64,000 bases of DNA from Larkinella sp. C7 (GCF_006149005.1 NZ_VBSL01000002.1:62001-126000), one strand, 5' to 3'; shown: positions 49,490-58,805, numbered from the stretch's first letter. Numbers and translations are program-made. Notes: generated by a model from the letters alone, not told the origin.

Positions 49490-51061
49490 ATGAAAAAACT
49501 CCTCCTCCCCCTCGCCCTTCTCGTCACGTCAATCGCCCAGAGCCAGCCTAAACCCGCAGCGGGGGATCGTCTGCCAGCCTCCTATTCGACTCAGTATCAG
49601 GCACCGGTTTTTGCCGATCCCCAGCGGAATGAAAAGATCGCAGCGGTTTTTCCGATCATCGACAGTTTATACCGCCAACACGCCGGAAAAAACCACTTTC
49701 CGGGGCTGGCGTTTGGCATTGTTGTCGATGGAAAGCTGGTACACGCGGGCGGTTTTGGCTATACGGATGTGGCGAAGAAAACCGTTGCCACGCCGAAGTC
49801 GCTGTTTCGCATAGCGTCGATGAGCAAGAGTGTGACCACAATGGCAATTCTGAAACTGCGGGACGAAGGCAAACTGCGGCTCGATGATCCGGCTTACCTC
49901 TACATTCCCGAGTTGAAAAAACTGCCGTATCTCACCTCGGATTCACCCCTGATTACGGTTCGGAATCTGATGACGCATTCGGCCGGGTTTCCCGAAGACA
50001 ATCCCTGGGGTGACCGGCAACTGGACGACAGCCCGGCCGATTTGCTCAAACTGATTGCGGGGGGACTGTCTCTTTCGAATGTTCCGGGTGTTACCTATGA
50101 ATACAGCAACCTGGGGTTTGCGATGCTGGGTGCCATCATCACCAAAGTTTCCGGAAAACCGTACCAGCAGTACATCGACGAAGCGATTTTCAAACCGCTG
50201 GGCATGACGCAAACCGTTTGGGAATATACCAAAATACCGCCAGCCCTGCTGGCTCACGGCTACCGCTGGCAGGATAATACCTGGCTCGAAGAACCACTGT
50301 TGCACGACGGATCATACGGCGCGATGGGTGGGTTAATCACGTCCGTGGAAGATTTCAGCAAATACATGGCGTTCCATGAGTCGGCCTGGCCACCTCGCAG
50401 CGTTGCCGAAACGGGGCCGGTGAAACGCAGTTCGGTGCGCGAAATGCAGCAACCCTGGACATTTAATAGCCTCAGTGCCGGTTTTAAATACCCCAGTGGC
50501 CGGGCCTGCCCGATGGTTAGCAGCTACGGCTACGGTCTGCGCTGGAGCCGCGATTGCGACGGGCGGGTCTATGTGGGTCACACGGGCGGACTCCCCGGTT
50601 TTGGCAGTCAGTGGTGGATCATGCCGGAATACGGGATTGGCGTGGTGGCCTTCGGGAACCTAACCTACGCCGGCATGGGTTCAGTAAACTGGGCGGCACT
50701 GGATACGCTGATTACAACGGCGGGTTTAAAACCCCGGACGATTCCGGTTTCCAAAATCCTGGCACAACGCAAAGCCGAACTGGTTCAACTTTTCCCCGAT
50801 TGGAAGAATGCGGCTGAAAGCAAACTCTTTGCAGAAAATTTCTTCCCGGATCTGTCGCTGGAAATCCGCCGAAAAACGGTACAGGATTTGTATACCAAAG
50901 TGGGAACCGTTGTTCGCGTCGGCGAGTTGATCGCTGAGAATCAACTTCGGGGCCGCTTCCTGATCGAAGGCGAAAAAGGAACTATCGACGTCTTTTTTAC
51001 CCTCACGCCCGAAAACCCGGCCCTGATTCAGCAACTGGATTTCAGGGAAGTGAAGAAGTAA
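49490..51061 (+). CDS. Exported serine hydrolase, class C beta-lactamase fold
   Basis: A 523-aa protein from ATG 49490 with a signal peptide (residues 4-17). The SxxK motif is S110-M-S-K113, the Y-x-N motif is in Y-E-Y-S-N near 205, and the third motif is H-T-G-G near 363, together the beta-lactamase/esterase/PBP4-like set. The extra C-terminal ~130 residues form an unassigned domain. It may be an esterase, D-aminopeptidase or peptidoglycan-related hydrolase; true beta-lactam hydrolysis is not implied. It is separated from the histidine kinase gene by 69 nt. Confidence 0.9.
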   Translation: MKKLLLPLALLVTSIAQSQPKPAAGDRLPASYSTQYQAPVFADPQRNEKIAAVFPIIDSLYRQHAGKNHFPGLAFGIVVDGKLVHAGGFGYTDVAKKTVATPKSLFRIASMSKSVTTMAILKLRDEGKLRLDDPAYLYIPELKKLPYLTSDSPLITVRNLMTHSAGFPEDNPWGDRQLDDSPADLLKLIAGGLSLSNVPGVTYEYSNLGFAMLGAIITKVSGKPYQQYIDEAIFKPLGMTQTVWEYTKIPPALLAHGYRWQDNTWLEEPLLHDGSYGAMGGLITSVEDFSKYMAFHESAWPPRSVAETGPVKRSSVREMQQPWTFNSLSAGFKYPSGRACPMVSSYGYGLRWSRDCDGRVYVGHTGGLPGFGSQWWIMPEYGIGVVAFGNLTYAGMGSVNWAALDTLITTAGLKPRTIPVSKILAQRKAELVQLFPDWKNAAESKLFAENFFPDLSLEIRRKTVQDLYTKVGTVVRVGELIAENQLRGRFLIEGEKGTIDVFFTLTPENPALIQQLDFREVKK

Positions 51062-51130
51062 GCGGGTGTTACCGGTGCATTTTTATATTTAGTAACTTTA
51101 TCATAAAACCGGTTATTTTCGAACATCGAC

Positions 51131-54100
51131 TTGGTAAGTAAACAGACACCAAATCCCAATTTACCCCGCTTTTTGGCAGGCGGTGGTGAAGTGGGCCAAC
51201 TCCTGCGGGCTTTCGACTGGTCCAAATCCCCTCTGGGCGATCCTGATCAGTGGCCACAAAGTTTAAAAACTGCCGTTAGCATCGTGCTTCGGTCCAGCTA
51301 CCCCATGTTTATCTGGTGGGGGCCGGAATTGATCAACCTTCACAACGACGCCTATATCCCGCTGATGGGCCGCAAACACCCGGCCTTTCTGGGCAAACCC
51401 GCCAACGAGCTCTGGTCCGAAATCTGGGAGGAAAGCCTGCTTCCGATGAAAAATCTGGTTTTTGAACAGCAGGAATCGATCTACGGCCAGGATTTGATGC
51501 TGTTGCTGGAACGAAAAGAATTTCCGGAAGAAGGCTATTTCAATTTTTCGTATAGCCCCATCATCGACGAAAACGGGGAAGTAGGTGGTCTGTTCTGTGC
51601 CTGTCACGAAGAAACGAACAAGGTTTTGCAACAACGCCGGTTGCAGACGCTGAATGCGCTAACCAGCCGGGTTTTATCCGCAAAAACAAAAGTCGATGTG
51701 GGCCGGATTGCCATTGACATTCTGGGACAGAATTACAAAGACATTCCATTTGCCGCCTTTTATCTGATCGATCCGGACGGGCAGGAAGCCCAATTGATTC
51801 ATTGTTCGGGAATTGTTCCGGAAGAAAATCCATTCGAAAAAACCGTTTCGCTCGCCGACGACGCCACCGGCAATTTCTGGCAACTCAAAACCGTAGTTGA
51901 AACCGGTCAGCCGGTTCGGATACAGGGTGTATCGAATAAAATCAGCAAGATTGTCCAATCCCTGACAGACCGACTACCCGACAGCGCCTTTATTGTACCC
52001 GTTCAAAAAACCAGTTCGGAACAGCGGATAGGCATTCTGCTGGTCGGACTCAATCCCCATCGTAATTTCGATACGGAATACCAGCACTTTGTAGAGCAAA
52101 TCGGCTCACAGATTGCTACGGCCATCGATACCATTGAACGCCACGAAAACGAATTCAAACAGGCGAAACAGTTAGCCGAAATCGACCGTCAGGCTCAACT
52201 GACGATTGCGCAGAACCGCCTGAAGGCCGAAGATCACATTCGGAATGTGATCAACCAGGCCCCGGTGGGCATTGCGGTTTTACAGGGAACTCATTTTGTG
52301 TTTGAGGCCGCCAATGATGCCTATCTCAATCTGATTGGAAAGTCGGCGGAGCAGACGCTCGGCAAGGCAATACTGGATGCCTTGCCGGAAATTCGCAACC
52401 AGGGCATCCTGGAATTGCTGAACCGGGTTGTTGAAACGGGCGAACCTTTTTTTGGCAACGAATTTGCCGTCGCTCTCAACCGGTTTGGAAAAACGGACAT
52501 CGTCTATGTCAATTTTGTTTATCAGCCCCTGCGCGAAGCCGATCAGTCGGTGAGCGGCATCATCGTTGTGGCCAATGAGGTGACCGAACTGGTCAAATCC
52601 AAACACGCTACTCAGGAAAGTGAGCGGCAATTTCGGAATCTGGTCATTCAGTCGCCAATCGCGATGGCGATTTTCAGAGGAACCGATCTGATCATCGAAA
52701 TTGCCAACGAGACCATGCTGAAAACGCTGTGGAAACGACCCTTTTCGGAGGTTCAGGGGAAAAAATTGCTGGAGATATTCCCGGAATTGCATGATCAGCC
52801 ATTTCCCGATCTGCTTACCAAAGTTTTCAAAACGGGTGAATCGTACACGGAAAAAGAAGCCCTCGCCTATGTAAACACCCCGGAGGGCATGGGCAAATAT
52901 TACCTTGATTTTGAATATGCTCCCCTCTTTGGAACCGACCAAACGGTTTCCGGTATCATGGTTACCGTCAACGATGTGACGGAGAAAGTGGAAGCCCGCA
53001 TTACCATTTATGAGGCCGAACAGCGATCCCGGCTGGCCGTTGAAGCCGCCGAAATGGGAACATACGACTGGGACATCGAGCATGGCCTCTTTAAGTATTC
53101 GGACCGGCTCGTGGAAATTTTCGGATTGGCCCCAAATCAGCCGCATCAGCATTCTGAATTTAGTGGAGCCATTCACCCGGATGACCTGCCAATTCGGGCC
53201 AAAGCGCACGAAGAGGCTTTCAGAACGGGTCGTTTGCACTACGAAGCCCGGCTGGCCCAACCCGACCATGGCGTTCACTGGATACGGGCAATTGGAAAAG
53301 TGATTTTTGATGCCCAACAAAAACCCGTCCGGCTGCTGGGGTCGGCCATCGACATTACGCAGCAGGTGGTAGCCCGGAAGAATCTGGAGGAAATTGCCGA
53401 GGAATTGGAAAAACGGGTGGCGGAGCGAACGCTCGAACTTCGGAATACAAACGCCGAACTGGTTCGCACCAACCACGAACTGGAGCAATTTGCCTACATC
53501 GCCAGCCATGACTTGCAGGAACCGCTGCGGAAGATCCAAACGTTTACGGAACTGTTAACCGACACTGCTCACGATGAAGAATCGTCGAAGCATCTGCTGT
53601 CTAAAATCAGTTCTTCGGCGCAGCGCATGTCGGCTTTAATCAAAGATGTGCTGGAATATTCGCGCCTTTCCAGAACGGATGAACTCTTTATAAAAACCGA
53701 TCTCAATTTGATTTTGGCGAATGTTAAAACTGATTTCGAGCTATTAATTGAGCAAAAAAAAGCAGTTATTATTCAGGATGAATTACCGATCTTAAACGCA
53801 ATTCCACAGCAATTAAATCAGCTTTTTTCCAATCTGATTGGCAATTCACTCAAGTTTTCGGAAAAGAATCCTGAAATCCGTGTTTCATCAACCCTTCTTT
53901 TGCCGGAAGAAGTTCGAGCTATGCCGAATCTACAACCCGACCGGGCTTACGTGAAACTGAATTTTAAAGACAATGGTATCGGTTTTGATCAGCAGTATGC
54001 CGAACAGATTTTCACCATTTTCCACCGATTAAACGGGCGAAAATCATACAGTGGAACGGGCATTGGCCTGGCATTATGCAAAAAAATTGTTGAAAACCAC

Positions 54101-54169
54101 CAGGGATTGATCACCGCCGAAAGTGAATTAAACAAAGGAGCCTCTTTCACGATTTATTTGCCGGTTTGA
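51131..54169 (+). CDS. Multi-sensor PAS/GAF histidine kinase
   Basis: A 1012-aa soluble kinase. The order is N-terminal PAS-like domain (about 10-155), GAF-like domain (165-330), three PAS domains (about 365-480, 500-615, 635-765), a coiled segment, HisKA with the phospho-acceptor in A-S-H-D-L-Q-E-P-L-R-K near 791-801, and HATPase_c (N-box L-F-S-N-L-I-G-N-S, then D-N-G-I-G-F-D and G-T-G-I-G-L-A). There is no membrane segment, so it senses inside the cell, and no receiver domain. The start is TTG 51131; an in-frame stop just upstream and no nearby ATG leave no better choice. No response regulator is adjacent. A TAACTTTA element at 51093-51100 may be the promoter. Confidence 0.93.
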   Translation: MVSKQTPNPNLPRFLAGGGEVGQLLRAFDWSKSPLGDPDQWPQSLKTAVSIVLRSSYPMFIWWGPELINLHNDAYIPLMGRKHPAFLGKPANELWSEIWEESLLPMKNLVFEQQESIYGQDLMLLLERKEFPEEGYFNFSYSPIIDENGEVGGLFCACHEETNKVLQQRRLQTLNALTSRVLSAKTKVDVGRIAIDILGQNYKDIPFAAFYLIDPDGQEAQLIHCSGIVPEENPFEKTVSLADDATGNFWQLKTVVETGQPVRIQGVSNKISKIVQSLTDRLPDSAFIVPVQKTSSEQRIGILLVGLNPHRNFDTEYQHFVEQIGSQIATAIDTIERHENEFKQAKQLAEIDRQAQLTIAQNRLKAEDHIRNVINQAPVGIAVLQGTHFVFEAANDAYLNLIGKSAEQTLGKAILDALPEIRNQGILELLNRVVETGEPFFGNEFAVALNRFGKTDIVYVNFVYQPLREADQSVSGIIVVANEVTELVKSKHATQESERQFRNLVIQSPIAMAIFRGTDLIIEIANETMLKTLWKRPFSEVQGKKLLEIFPELHDQPFPDLLTKVFKTGESYTEKEALAYVNTPEGMGKYYLDFEYAPLFGTDQTVSGIMVTVNDVTEKVEARITIYEAEQRSRLAVEAAEMGTYDWDIEHGLFKYSDRLVEIFGLAPNQPHQHSEFSGAIHPDDLPIRAKAHEEAFRTGRLHYEARLAQPDHGVHWIRAIGKVIFDAQQKPVRLLGSAIDITQQVVARKNLEEIAEELEKRVAERTLELRNTNAELVRTNHELEQFAYIASHDLQEPLRKIQTFTELLTDTAHDEESSKHLLSKISSSAQRMSALIKDVLEYSRLSRTDELFIKTDLNLILANVKTDFELLIEQKKAVIIQDELPILNAIPQQLNQLFSNLIGNSLKFSEKNPEIRVSSTLLLPEEVRAMPNLQPDRAYVKLNFKDNGIGFDQQYAEQIFTIFHRLNGRKSYSGTGIGLALCKKIVENHQGLITAESELNKGASFTIYLPV

Positions 54170-54198
54170 GTTGGAATTCAACTTCATTATTCGTTATT

Positions 54199-54320
54199 CA
54201 ACTTCGTTATTCGTTATTCATTATTCATTATTCGTTATTCATTACTTGCTATCCTTTATTTTAACTTCATGAATATTTTAATATCGAATGATGAATATTG
54301 AATAACGAATATCGAAGTTA
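54199..54320. repeat. Intergenic hairpin, RTTCNNN family (B2)
   Basis: Arms 54199-54238 and 54281-54320 match at 35 of 40 positions as an inverted repeat. The left arm and the sequence before it repeat ATTCGTT and ATTCATT words at 7-nt steps (from about 54188 to 54245). It starts shortly after the histidine kinase stop (54169). It shares words with B1 and B3. Confidence 0.82.
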
Positions 54321-54391
54321 AAACAAGGTCCTGGGGCTCAAATCATCAACCGCTTCCTAACAATGTCTTGGTATCTGCGAACAGGCCCTGC

Positions 54392-54399
54392 TATCTTCG
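54392..54399 (+). promoter_or_regulatory. Possible promoter for the cupin gene
   Basis: TATCTTCG is one base off TAnnTTTG, with a TTG at 54368-54370, 21 nt upstream. The ATG is at 54420. Confidence 0.4.
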
Positions 54400-54419
54400 C
54401 CTGACAACAAATACACACC

Positions 54420-54971
54420 ATGGCACATAAAGGAAAAGAAATTCGGAACCCGAAAACCGGGCAGATCATTCAGTTTATCCAGACACAAGCCGATACCAAC
54501 GGCGAGCTTCTGGAGCTGATAACGACTTATGAAGCGCATTCCAAAGAGCCCCTGGCCCATTACCATCCGCACCAGGACGAATATTTTGAAGTGTTGCAAG
54601 GCGCATTAACCATTCGTTTGGGTGGCAACCTTCAGACACTCCAGCCCGGCGACAAAATCCACATTAGAAAAAATACCGTTCATTCCATGTGGAATGCCAC
54701 CGACGACAAAACCGTTGTTGCCTGGAAAACGATTCCAGCGATGGATACAGAATACTTGCTGGAGCTAAACACCGGGCTGGCGAGTGATGGCAAAACCAAT
54801 GCCGACGGGGTGCCGGGCCTTTTGCAGGTAGCCCTCATGATGAATCATTTTGACCAGGTGTTCCGTCTGGCCAAACCGCCCTTTGCCGTTCAGAAAATTG
54901 TGTTTGGGCTCCTGACGCCGTTTGCATTGCTGCTCGGCTACCGGCCGTTTTACCGGAAATACCTGAAGTAA
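54420..54971 (+). CDS. Cupin-domain protein
   Basis: A 183-aa protein. The first ~110 residues form a cupin with motif 1 H-Y-H-P-H-Q-D-E-Y-F-E near 42-52 and motif 2 H-I-R-K-N-T-V-H-S-M near 81-90; these His/Glu residues would bind a metal. The C-terminal third includes a hydrophobic segment (F-G-L-L-T-P-F-A-L-L-L-G) that may associate with membrane. Substrate unknown. It has its own promoter-like element and ends 3 nt before a palindromic repeat. Confidence 0.85.
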   Translation: MAHKGKEIRNPKTGQIIQFIQTQADTNGELLELITTYEAHSKEPLAHYHPHQDEYFEVLQGALTIRLGGNLQTLQPGDKIHIRKNTVHSMWNATDDKTVVAWKTIPAMDTEYLLELNTGLASDGKTNADGVPGLLQVALMMNHFDQVFRLAKPPFAVQKIVFGLLTPFALLLGYRPFYRKYLK

Positions 54972-54973
54972 CC

Positions 54974-55019
54974 CAACCCTGTCAGGGTCTTCGACCGTAC
55001 GACGGCCCTGACAGGGTTG
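54974..55019. repeat. CCCTGACAGGG palindromic hairpin (family D)
   Basis: CAACCCTGTCAGGG (54974-54987) and its exact complement CCCTGACAGGGTTG (55006-55019) form a 14-bp GC-rich stem with an 18-nt loop. Each arm is itself a near-palindrome (CCCTG-N-CAGGG). It fills the space between the convergent cupin and aldo/keto reductase genes; a terminator role is likely. Confidence 0.85.
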
Positions 55020-55024
55020 CCCTC

Positions 55025-56017
55025 TTAAACCAACGCAACCGCTTCCAGTTGCTGGTTGATAAAAGCCATCTCTTCCGCCGTCAGTCGGACGTCGATGGCT
55101 TTGGCGTTTTGAACCGCCTGTTCGGCGTTCCGGGCACCCACGAGGGCGACGGTGATGCCGGGTTGGTCGATCGTCCAGCGAATCACCAACTGACTCAGGC
55201 TTACCTGCTTCTGTTCGGCCAGGGGAATGATTTTATCCAGGAAGGGCCACACACGCGCGATGTTCCCGTCTTTGAAAGCCTTGTAGTTGACCCGGTGATC
55301 TCCCTCGGCAAACTGATGCCCCGGTTTGATTTTGCCCGCCAGCAAACCGCGTTCCAGCGGGCTGTAAGCCAGAATCGACTTCCGATTTTCGAGGCAATAC
55401 GGCACCAGGCCGGCTTCAATCTCACGTTTGACCATGCTGTAGGAAACCTGATTAGAAACCAGTTTCAACGTTTGTTCAGCCTCCTTCATCTGCTCGACAC
55501 TGTAGTTGGAAACACCGGCCTGCCGGATTTTCCCCTGCTCGATCAACCGGCTCACAGCTTCCATCGTTTCTGAAATCGGGGTGGTAACATCCGGCCAGTG
55601 AATCTGGTACAGGTCAATGTAATCCGTTCCGAGTCGTTTCAGGCTGTCTTCGCATTCTTTGATGATGCTTTCCTTCGCGGCATATTTGTACACATCGATC
55701 GGCGTTCCGTCGTTGTTTTTCGTATGAAAAGCCAGTGTTCCTTTCGCCAGGTCCCACCGCATCCCGTACTTGGTCAGAATCTGCACCCGATCGCGGGGAA
55801 TGCTTTTGATGGCTTCTCCGACAATTTCTTCGCTCGTTCCCTGGCCGTAAACCGGGGCCGTGTCGATGGACGTAACGCCCAGATCATACGCTGCCTGAAT
55901 GGCTTCGATGGCCTCCTTTCGCTCCGTTCCGCCCCACATCCAGCCGCCAACTGCCCAGGCACCAAAGGCGATGGCCGAAACCGTTACGTCCGACTCGCCC
56001 AATTTCCGATATTCCAT
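55025..56017 (-). CDS. Aldo/keto reductase
   Basis: A 330-aa TIM-barrel oxidoreductase. The catalytic tetrad is visible: Asp and Tyr in I-D-T-A-P-V-Y near 53-59, Lys in L-T-K-Y-G near 84, and His in Y-Q-I-H-W near 137-141. NADPH-dependent reduction of aldehydes or ketones is expected in the cytosol; the sequence is closest in style to the AKR11/general stress-like group (Y-R-K-L-G-E-S-D-V start). Substrate unknown. Confidence 0.93.
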   Translation of the reverse strand: MEYRKLGESDVTVSAIAFGAWAVGGWMWGGTERKEAIEAIQAAYDLGVTSIDTAPVYGQGTSEEIVGEAIKSIPRDRVQILTKYGMRWDLAKGTLAFHTKNNDGTPIDVYKYAAKESIIKECEDSLKRLGTDYIDLYQIHWPDVTTPISETMEAVSRLIEQGKIRQAGVSNYSVEQMKEAEQTLKLVSNQVSYSMVKREIEAGLVPYCLENRKSILAYSPLERGLLAGKIKPGHQFAEGDHRVNYKAFKDGNIARVWPFLDKIIPLAEQKQVSLSQLVIRWTIDQPGITVALVGARNAEQAVQNAKAIDVRLTAEEMAFINQQLEAVALV

Positions 56018-56125
56018 CCGTTTATTCTGTGGTTATTGATTTTACTTTAAAAGAAGACTGGCTGATGATTTTACTTGTCTTCGGACCTGTCCTCAAAGCC
56101 CGGACAGAACGTTGGAAAGGAGGCT

Positions 56126-57007
56126 TTACCCATCCAGTTCGTTACTTCTTCCCTGCAAGCCGCCGGTGTGAATCGCGATAATTTTACTGTCTGGTAAAAA
56201 GATTTTTTTTCGGGCTAAATCGTAAATACCGTACAGCATTTTTCCGGTATACACCTGCTCGATTCGCACGCCGGTTTTCTGTTCAAAGCTGCGAAGGAAG
56301 GTCAGCAATTCGGGAGTCGTTTTGGCATATCCGCCAAAATGGTAATCAGTTTGCACATTTCCGGGCCGGTTTAGCTCAGGAATGAATCCTTTCAGAGACG
56401 AGAAGCCCAACACCTTCAAGCCATTCGGGGCCGATCGTTCCAGACCCGCCAGTGTTCCGCCCGTGCCGACCGGACAACAGATGTAGTCTGGTAAAGAACT
56501 GATTTGCTGCAAAATTTCCGGGATAATTTCCGCCGTTCCCCGCACGGCCAACGCGTTGGTGCCGCCTTCCGGCAGGTCGTAGTAGGTACCGAAGCGTTGC
56601 CGAAGATCCTGTTGAAAAACCGCATCGCTTAGGTTCCGGAACTGCTGCCGGGTGACGAAATGAAGCTGCATTCCCTGCGAACGGGCAAAGGCCAGCGTTG
56701 GGGTGTCACGCTCCCGGTGGTCTTGCCCCCGGATGACGCCAATGGTCGAAAAACCGTATTCGCGACCGGCGGCCGCAACGGCATAAATGTGGTTGGAATA
56801 GGCCCCGCCGTAGGTCAATAGCGTTTGGTGACCCAACCGACGCGCTTCGACGAGGTTGTATTTGAGCTTGCGCCATTTGTTGCCCGACACCGCCGGATGT
56901 AACTCATCGTCCCGCTTCAGGTAGAGCTGAACGGGCACCGCTTCCGGAAAAGGGTTCGGCAGAAATTGCAGTCGGGAAAATTCAGAAACCGCCGGCAAGT
57001 CATTCAC
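56126..57007 (-). CDS. D-cysteine desulfhydrase / ACC deaminase-family PLP enzyme
   Basis: A 293-aa fold-type II PLP protein. The PLP lysine is in S-G-N-K-W-R-K-L-K-Y-N near 41-51, and the T-Y-G-G-A-Y-S-N-H motif near 65-73 is characteristic. P-V-G-T-G-G-T-L-A-G near 179 binds the phosphate. Members act as ACC deaminases or D-cysteine desulfhydrases; the sequence does not by itself decide. The start is GTG 57007. It lies 6 nt after the small lipoprotein gene on the same strand. Confidence 0.88.
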   Translation of the reverse strand: MNDLPAVSEFSRLQFLPNPFPEAVPVQLYLKRDDELHPAVSGNKWRKLKYNLVEARRLGHQTLLTYGGAYSNHIYAVAAAGREYGFSTIGVIRGQDHRERDTPTLAFARSQGMQLHFVTRQQFRNLSDAVFQQDLRQRFGTYYDLPEGGTNALAVRGTAEIIPEILQQISSLPDYICCPVGTGGTLAGLERSAPNGLKVLGFSSLKGFIPELNRPGNVQTDYHFGGYAKTTPELLTFLRSFEQKTGVRIEQVYTGKMLYGIYDLARKKIFLPDSKIIAIHTGGLQGRSNELDG

Positions 57008-57013
57008 GTGCGT

Positions 57014-57463
57014 TTATTTTCCGTCGCCCTGTTTTTTCGCGAAAACCGATCCGGCATACCCATTATGTCCATTGATGGAATAGCGCAGAACCAGGGTTTC
57101 GTCGATGAGTTCCCCCTCACCGGAAATGGTATACTTGTCACCTAAATAGTTGGTAAAAGCCTGGTCCACAATCACCAGTTTGTTGTTTGTTACCGTCGCC
57201 TGAAGCGGTTCTTTGACCAGATTGGCCAGATTTTCGATGGTAAATGTTTTCGCTTTTTCCGGATTTTTACGCAGCGTCAACAAATAACTTTCCTTCGGAT
57301 CGGCTTCCTGCACGGTAAAAATACCGCCATATTCGATTTCTGGGATAACGACGGCATCCGGTTCGCAACTGGAAAGGGTCGTCAGTGCGAAGGGCAGAAT
57401 GAGGGCAATTTTCAGACAGGTAGCCTTTAAAGGCCACATGCGGGGTGGGATAGACATTTTCAT
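57014..57463 (-). CDS. Small lipoprotein, unknown
   Basis: A 149-aa protein with a signal peptide and lipobox L-S-S-C at residues 30-33, so anchored in a membrane. The mature part is beta-rich (G-G-I-F-T-V-Q-E-A, then T-F-T-I-E-N-L and a final L-R-Y-S-I-N-G-H-N-G-Y-A-G). No family recognised. The start is ATG 57463 (M3 at 57457 is possible). A TACTTTTG -7 element lies 41 nt upstream in a divergent promoter region. Confidence 0.75.
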   Translation of the reverse strand: MKMSIPPRMWPLKATCLKIALILPFALTTLSSCEPDAVVIPEIEYGGIFTVQEADPKESYLLTLRKNPEKAKTFTIENLANLVKEPLQATVTNNKLVIVDQAFTNYLGDKYTISGEGELIDETLVLRYSINGHNGYAGSVFAKKQGDGK

Positions 57464-57503
57464 TTGTATCAGGTTGCAACACGTCGTTTTCCTTACGACG
57501 ACA

Positions 57504-57511
57504 CAAAAGTA
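57504..57511 (-). promoter_or_regulatory. -7 promoter element for the small lipoprotein gene
   Basis: Minus-strand TACTTTTG is an exact TAnnTTTG match, with TTTG 22 nt further upstream as a -33 candidate. The start codon is 41 nt downstream. Confidence 0.6.
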
Positions 57512-57573
57512 ACAAGGTCACGCGATATTTTAACAAAAACCAGTGACCGTTCGCTAAAACGTCTGATTCTTGG

Positions 57574-57581
57574 TACTTTTG
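57574..57581 (+). promoter_or_regulatory. -7 promoter element for the RluA gene
   Basis: TACTTTTG matches TAnnTTTG. It is only 5 nt before ATG 57586 but 23 nt before ATG 57604, which favours the second ATG as the start. Confidence 0.6.
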
Positions 57582-57603
57582 TAAGATGTTACAACCTGAG
57601 ACC

Positions 57604-58644
57604 ATGGCCCGGCAGGACGAGGAGCCGGTGCTTGCTGACCCGGACGAAGACGAGCTTTACGAACATTTCCGCATCGTGGTCGATCCCGGCCAGAACCTGT
57701 TGCGGATTGACCGGTTTTTGACCGAACGATTGCCGAACGCAACCCGAACCAAAATTCAGAACGGAATTGATACGGAAGCGGTGAAGGTCAACGGCAACGC
57801 CATCAAGGCGAGTTATAAAATCAAACCGCAGGATGTCATTACGGTTTCGTTGCCCCATCCGCCCCGCGATACGGATATTCTGCCGGAAAACATTCCGCTG
57901 AACATCGTTTACGAAGATGATGAAGTGCTGGTGCTGAACAAACCGGCTGGCATGGTGGTGCATCCGGCGTATAGCAACTGGACCGGTACGCTGGTGAACG
58001 CGCTGGTGTATCATTTTCAGAACTTGCCCACCTCGCGCAACGGCAGCATCCGCCCCGGTCTGGTACACCGGATCGACAAGGACACGTCAGGTTTGATGGT
58101 GATTGCCAAAACCGAATATGCCATGACCCACCTCGGCCGCCAGTTTTTTGAACACACCATCGAGCGAACCTACAACGCCCTGGCCTGGGGTGAACTGAAA
58201 GAAAGCGAAGGCACCATCGATGGCAACATTGGCCGGAGTCTCCGCGACCGGAAAGTGCAGGCGGTTTTTCCCGACGGCAGCCAGGGCAAACGCGCCGTGA
58301 CTCACTACAAAGTCCTGAAAGCACTGCATTACGTTTCGTTGGTGGAATGCAAACTCGAAACCGGGCGAACCCATCAGATCCGGGCGCACATGCAGTACCT
58401 GGGGCATCCGCTTTTCAGCGACGCCACATATGGCGGTGACCGCATTCTGCGTGGCAATGCCAACGGTTCCTACAAATCGTTTGTTCAGAACTGTTTTACC
58501 CTGATGCCCCGGCAGGCCCTCCACGCCAAATCGCTTGGTTTCGAACACCCCCGAACCCGCGAATGGCTCCAGTTTGACTCTGAACTCCCGGATGATTTCC
58601 GGTCGGTGCTGGAGAAATGGGAAAAATACCTCGAAAACCGGTAA
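57604..58644 (+). CDS. RluA-family 23S rRNA/tRNA pseudouridine synthase
   Basis: A 346-aa enzyme if started at ATG 57604 (352 aa from 57586; see the -7 element). Residues ~25-85 form an S4-like RNA-binding domain. The catalytic motif H-R-I-D-K-D-T-S-G-L places the active Asp near residue 158. V-L-N-K-P-A-G-M-V-V-H-P is near 111 and G-R-T-H-Q-I-R near 255. The closest functional type is RluD, which modifies helix 69 of 23S rRNA, but the exact target is not proved. It has its own promoter and is followed 10 nt later by a repeat hairpin. Confidence 0.93.
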   Translation: MARQDEEPVLADPDEDELYEHFRIVVDPGQNLLRIDRFLTERLPNATRTKIQNGIDTEAVKVNGNAIKASYKIKPQDVITVSLPHPPRDTDILPENIPLNIVYEDDEVLVLNKPAGMVVHPAYSNWTGTLVNALVYHFQNLPTSRNGSIRPGLVHRIDKDTSGLMVIAKTEYAMTHLGRQFFEHTIERTYNALAWGELKESEGTIDGNIGRSLRDRKVQAVFPDGSQGKRAVTHYKVLKALHYVSLVECKLETGRTHQIRAHMQYLGHPLFSDATYGGDRILRGNANGSYKSFVQNCFTLMPRQALHAKSLGFEHPRTREWLQFDSELPDDFRSVLEKWEKYLENR

Positions 58645-58653
58645 TTGCCTTAT

Positions 58654-58740
58654 TCGATATTCGGTGTTCTTTATTCGATATTCACTATTTAAACACTGGT
58701 AAATAATATCGAATAATGAATAAAGAACACCGAATATCGA
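58654..58740. repeat. Intergenic hairpin, RTTCNNN family (B3), with a 7-nt bulge
   Basis: Outer stem 58654-58676 with 58718-58740 is a perfect 23 bp; inner stem 58677-58682 with 58705-58710 is 6 bp. The only extra sequence is GAATAAT (58711-58717) on the right arm, exactly one 7-mer. Words ATTCGAT, ATTCGGT, GTTCTTT and ATTCACT are shared with B1. It begins 10 nt after the RluA stop. Confidence 0.88.
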
Positions 58741-58805
58741 AATACAAATAACGAAACACCGAAAGTTTAGAAAATTCAATTTTGAACATTACCCCGTCTC
58801 TCCGA

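Noticed and set aside
49490-51061. Calling the serine hydrolase an antibiotic-resistance beta-lactamase
   Set aside because: The motif set is shared with esterases and peptidases, and the extra C-terminal domain is not typical of AmpC.
52280-53539. 419-codon minus-strand open frame inside the histidine kinase gene
   Set aside because: Antisense to several PAS domains; no independent support.
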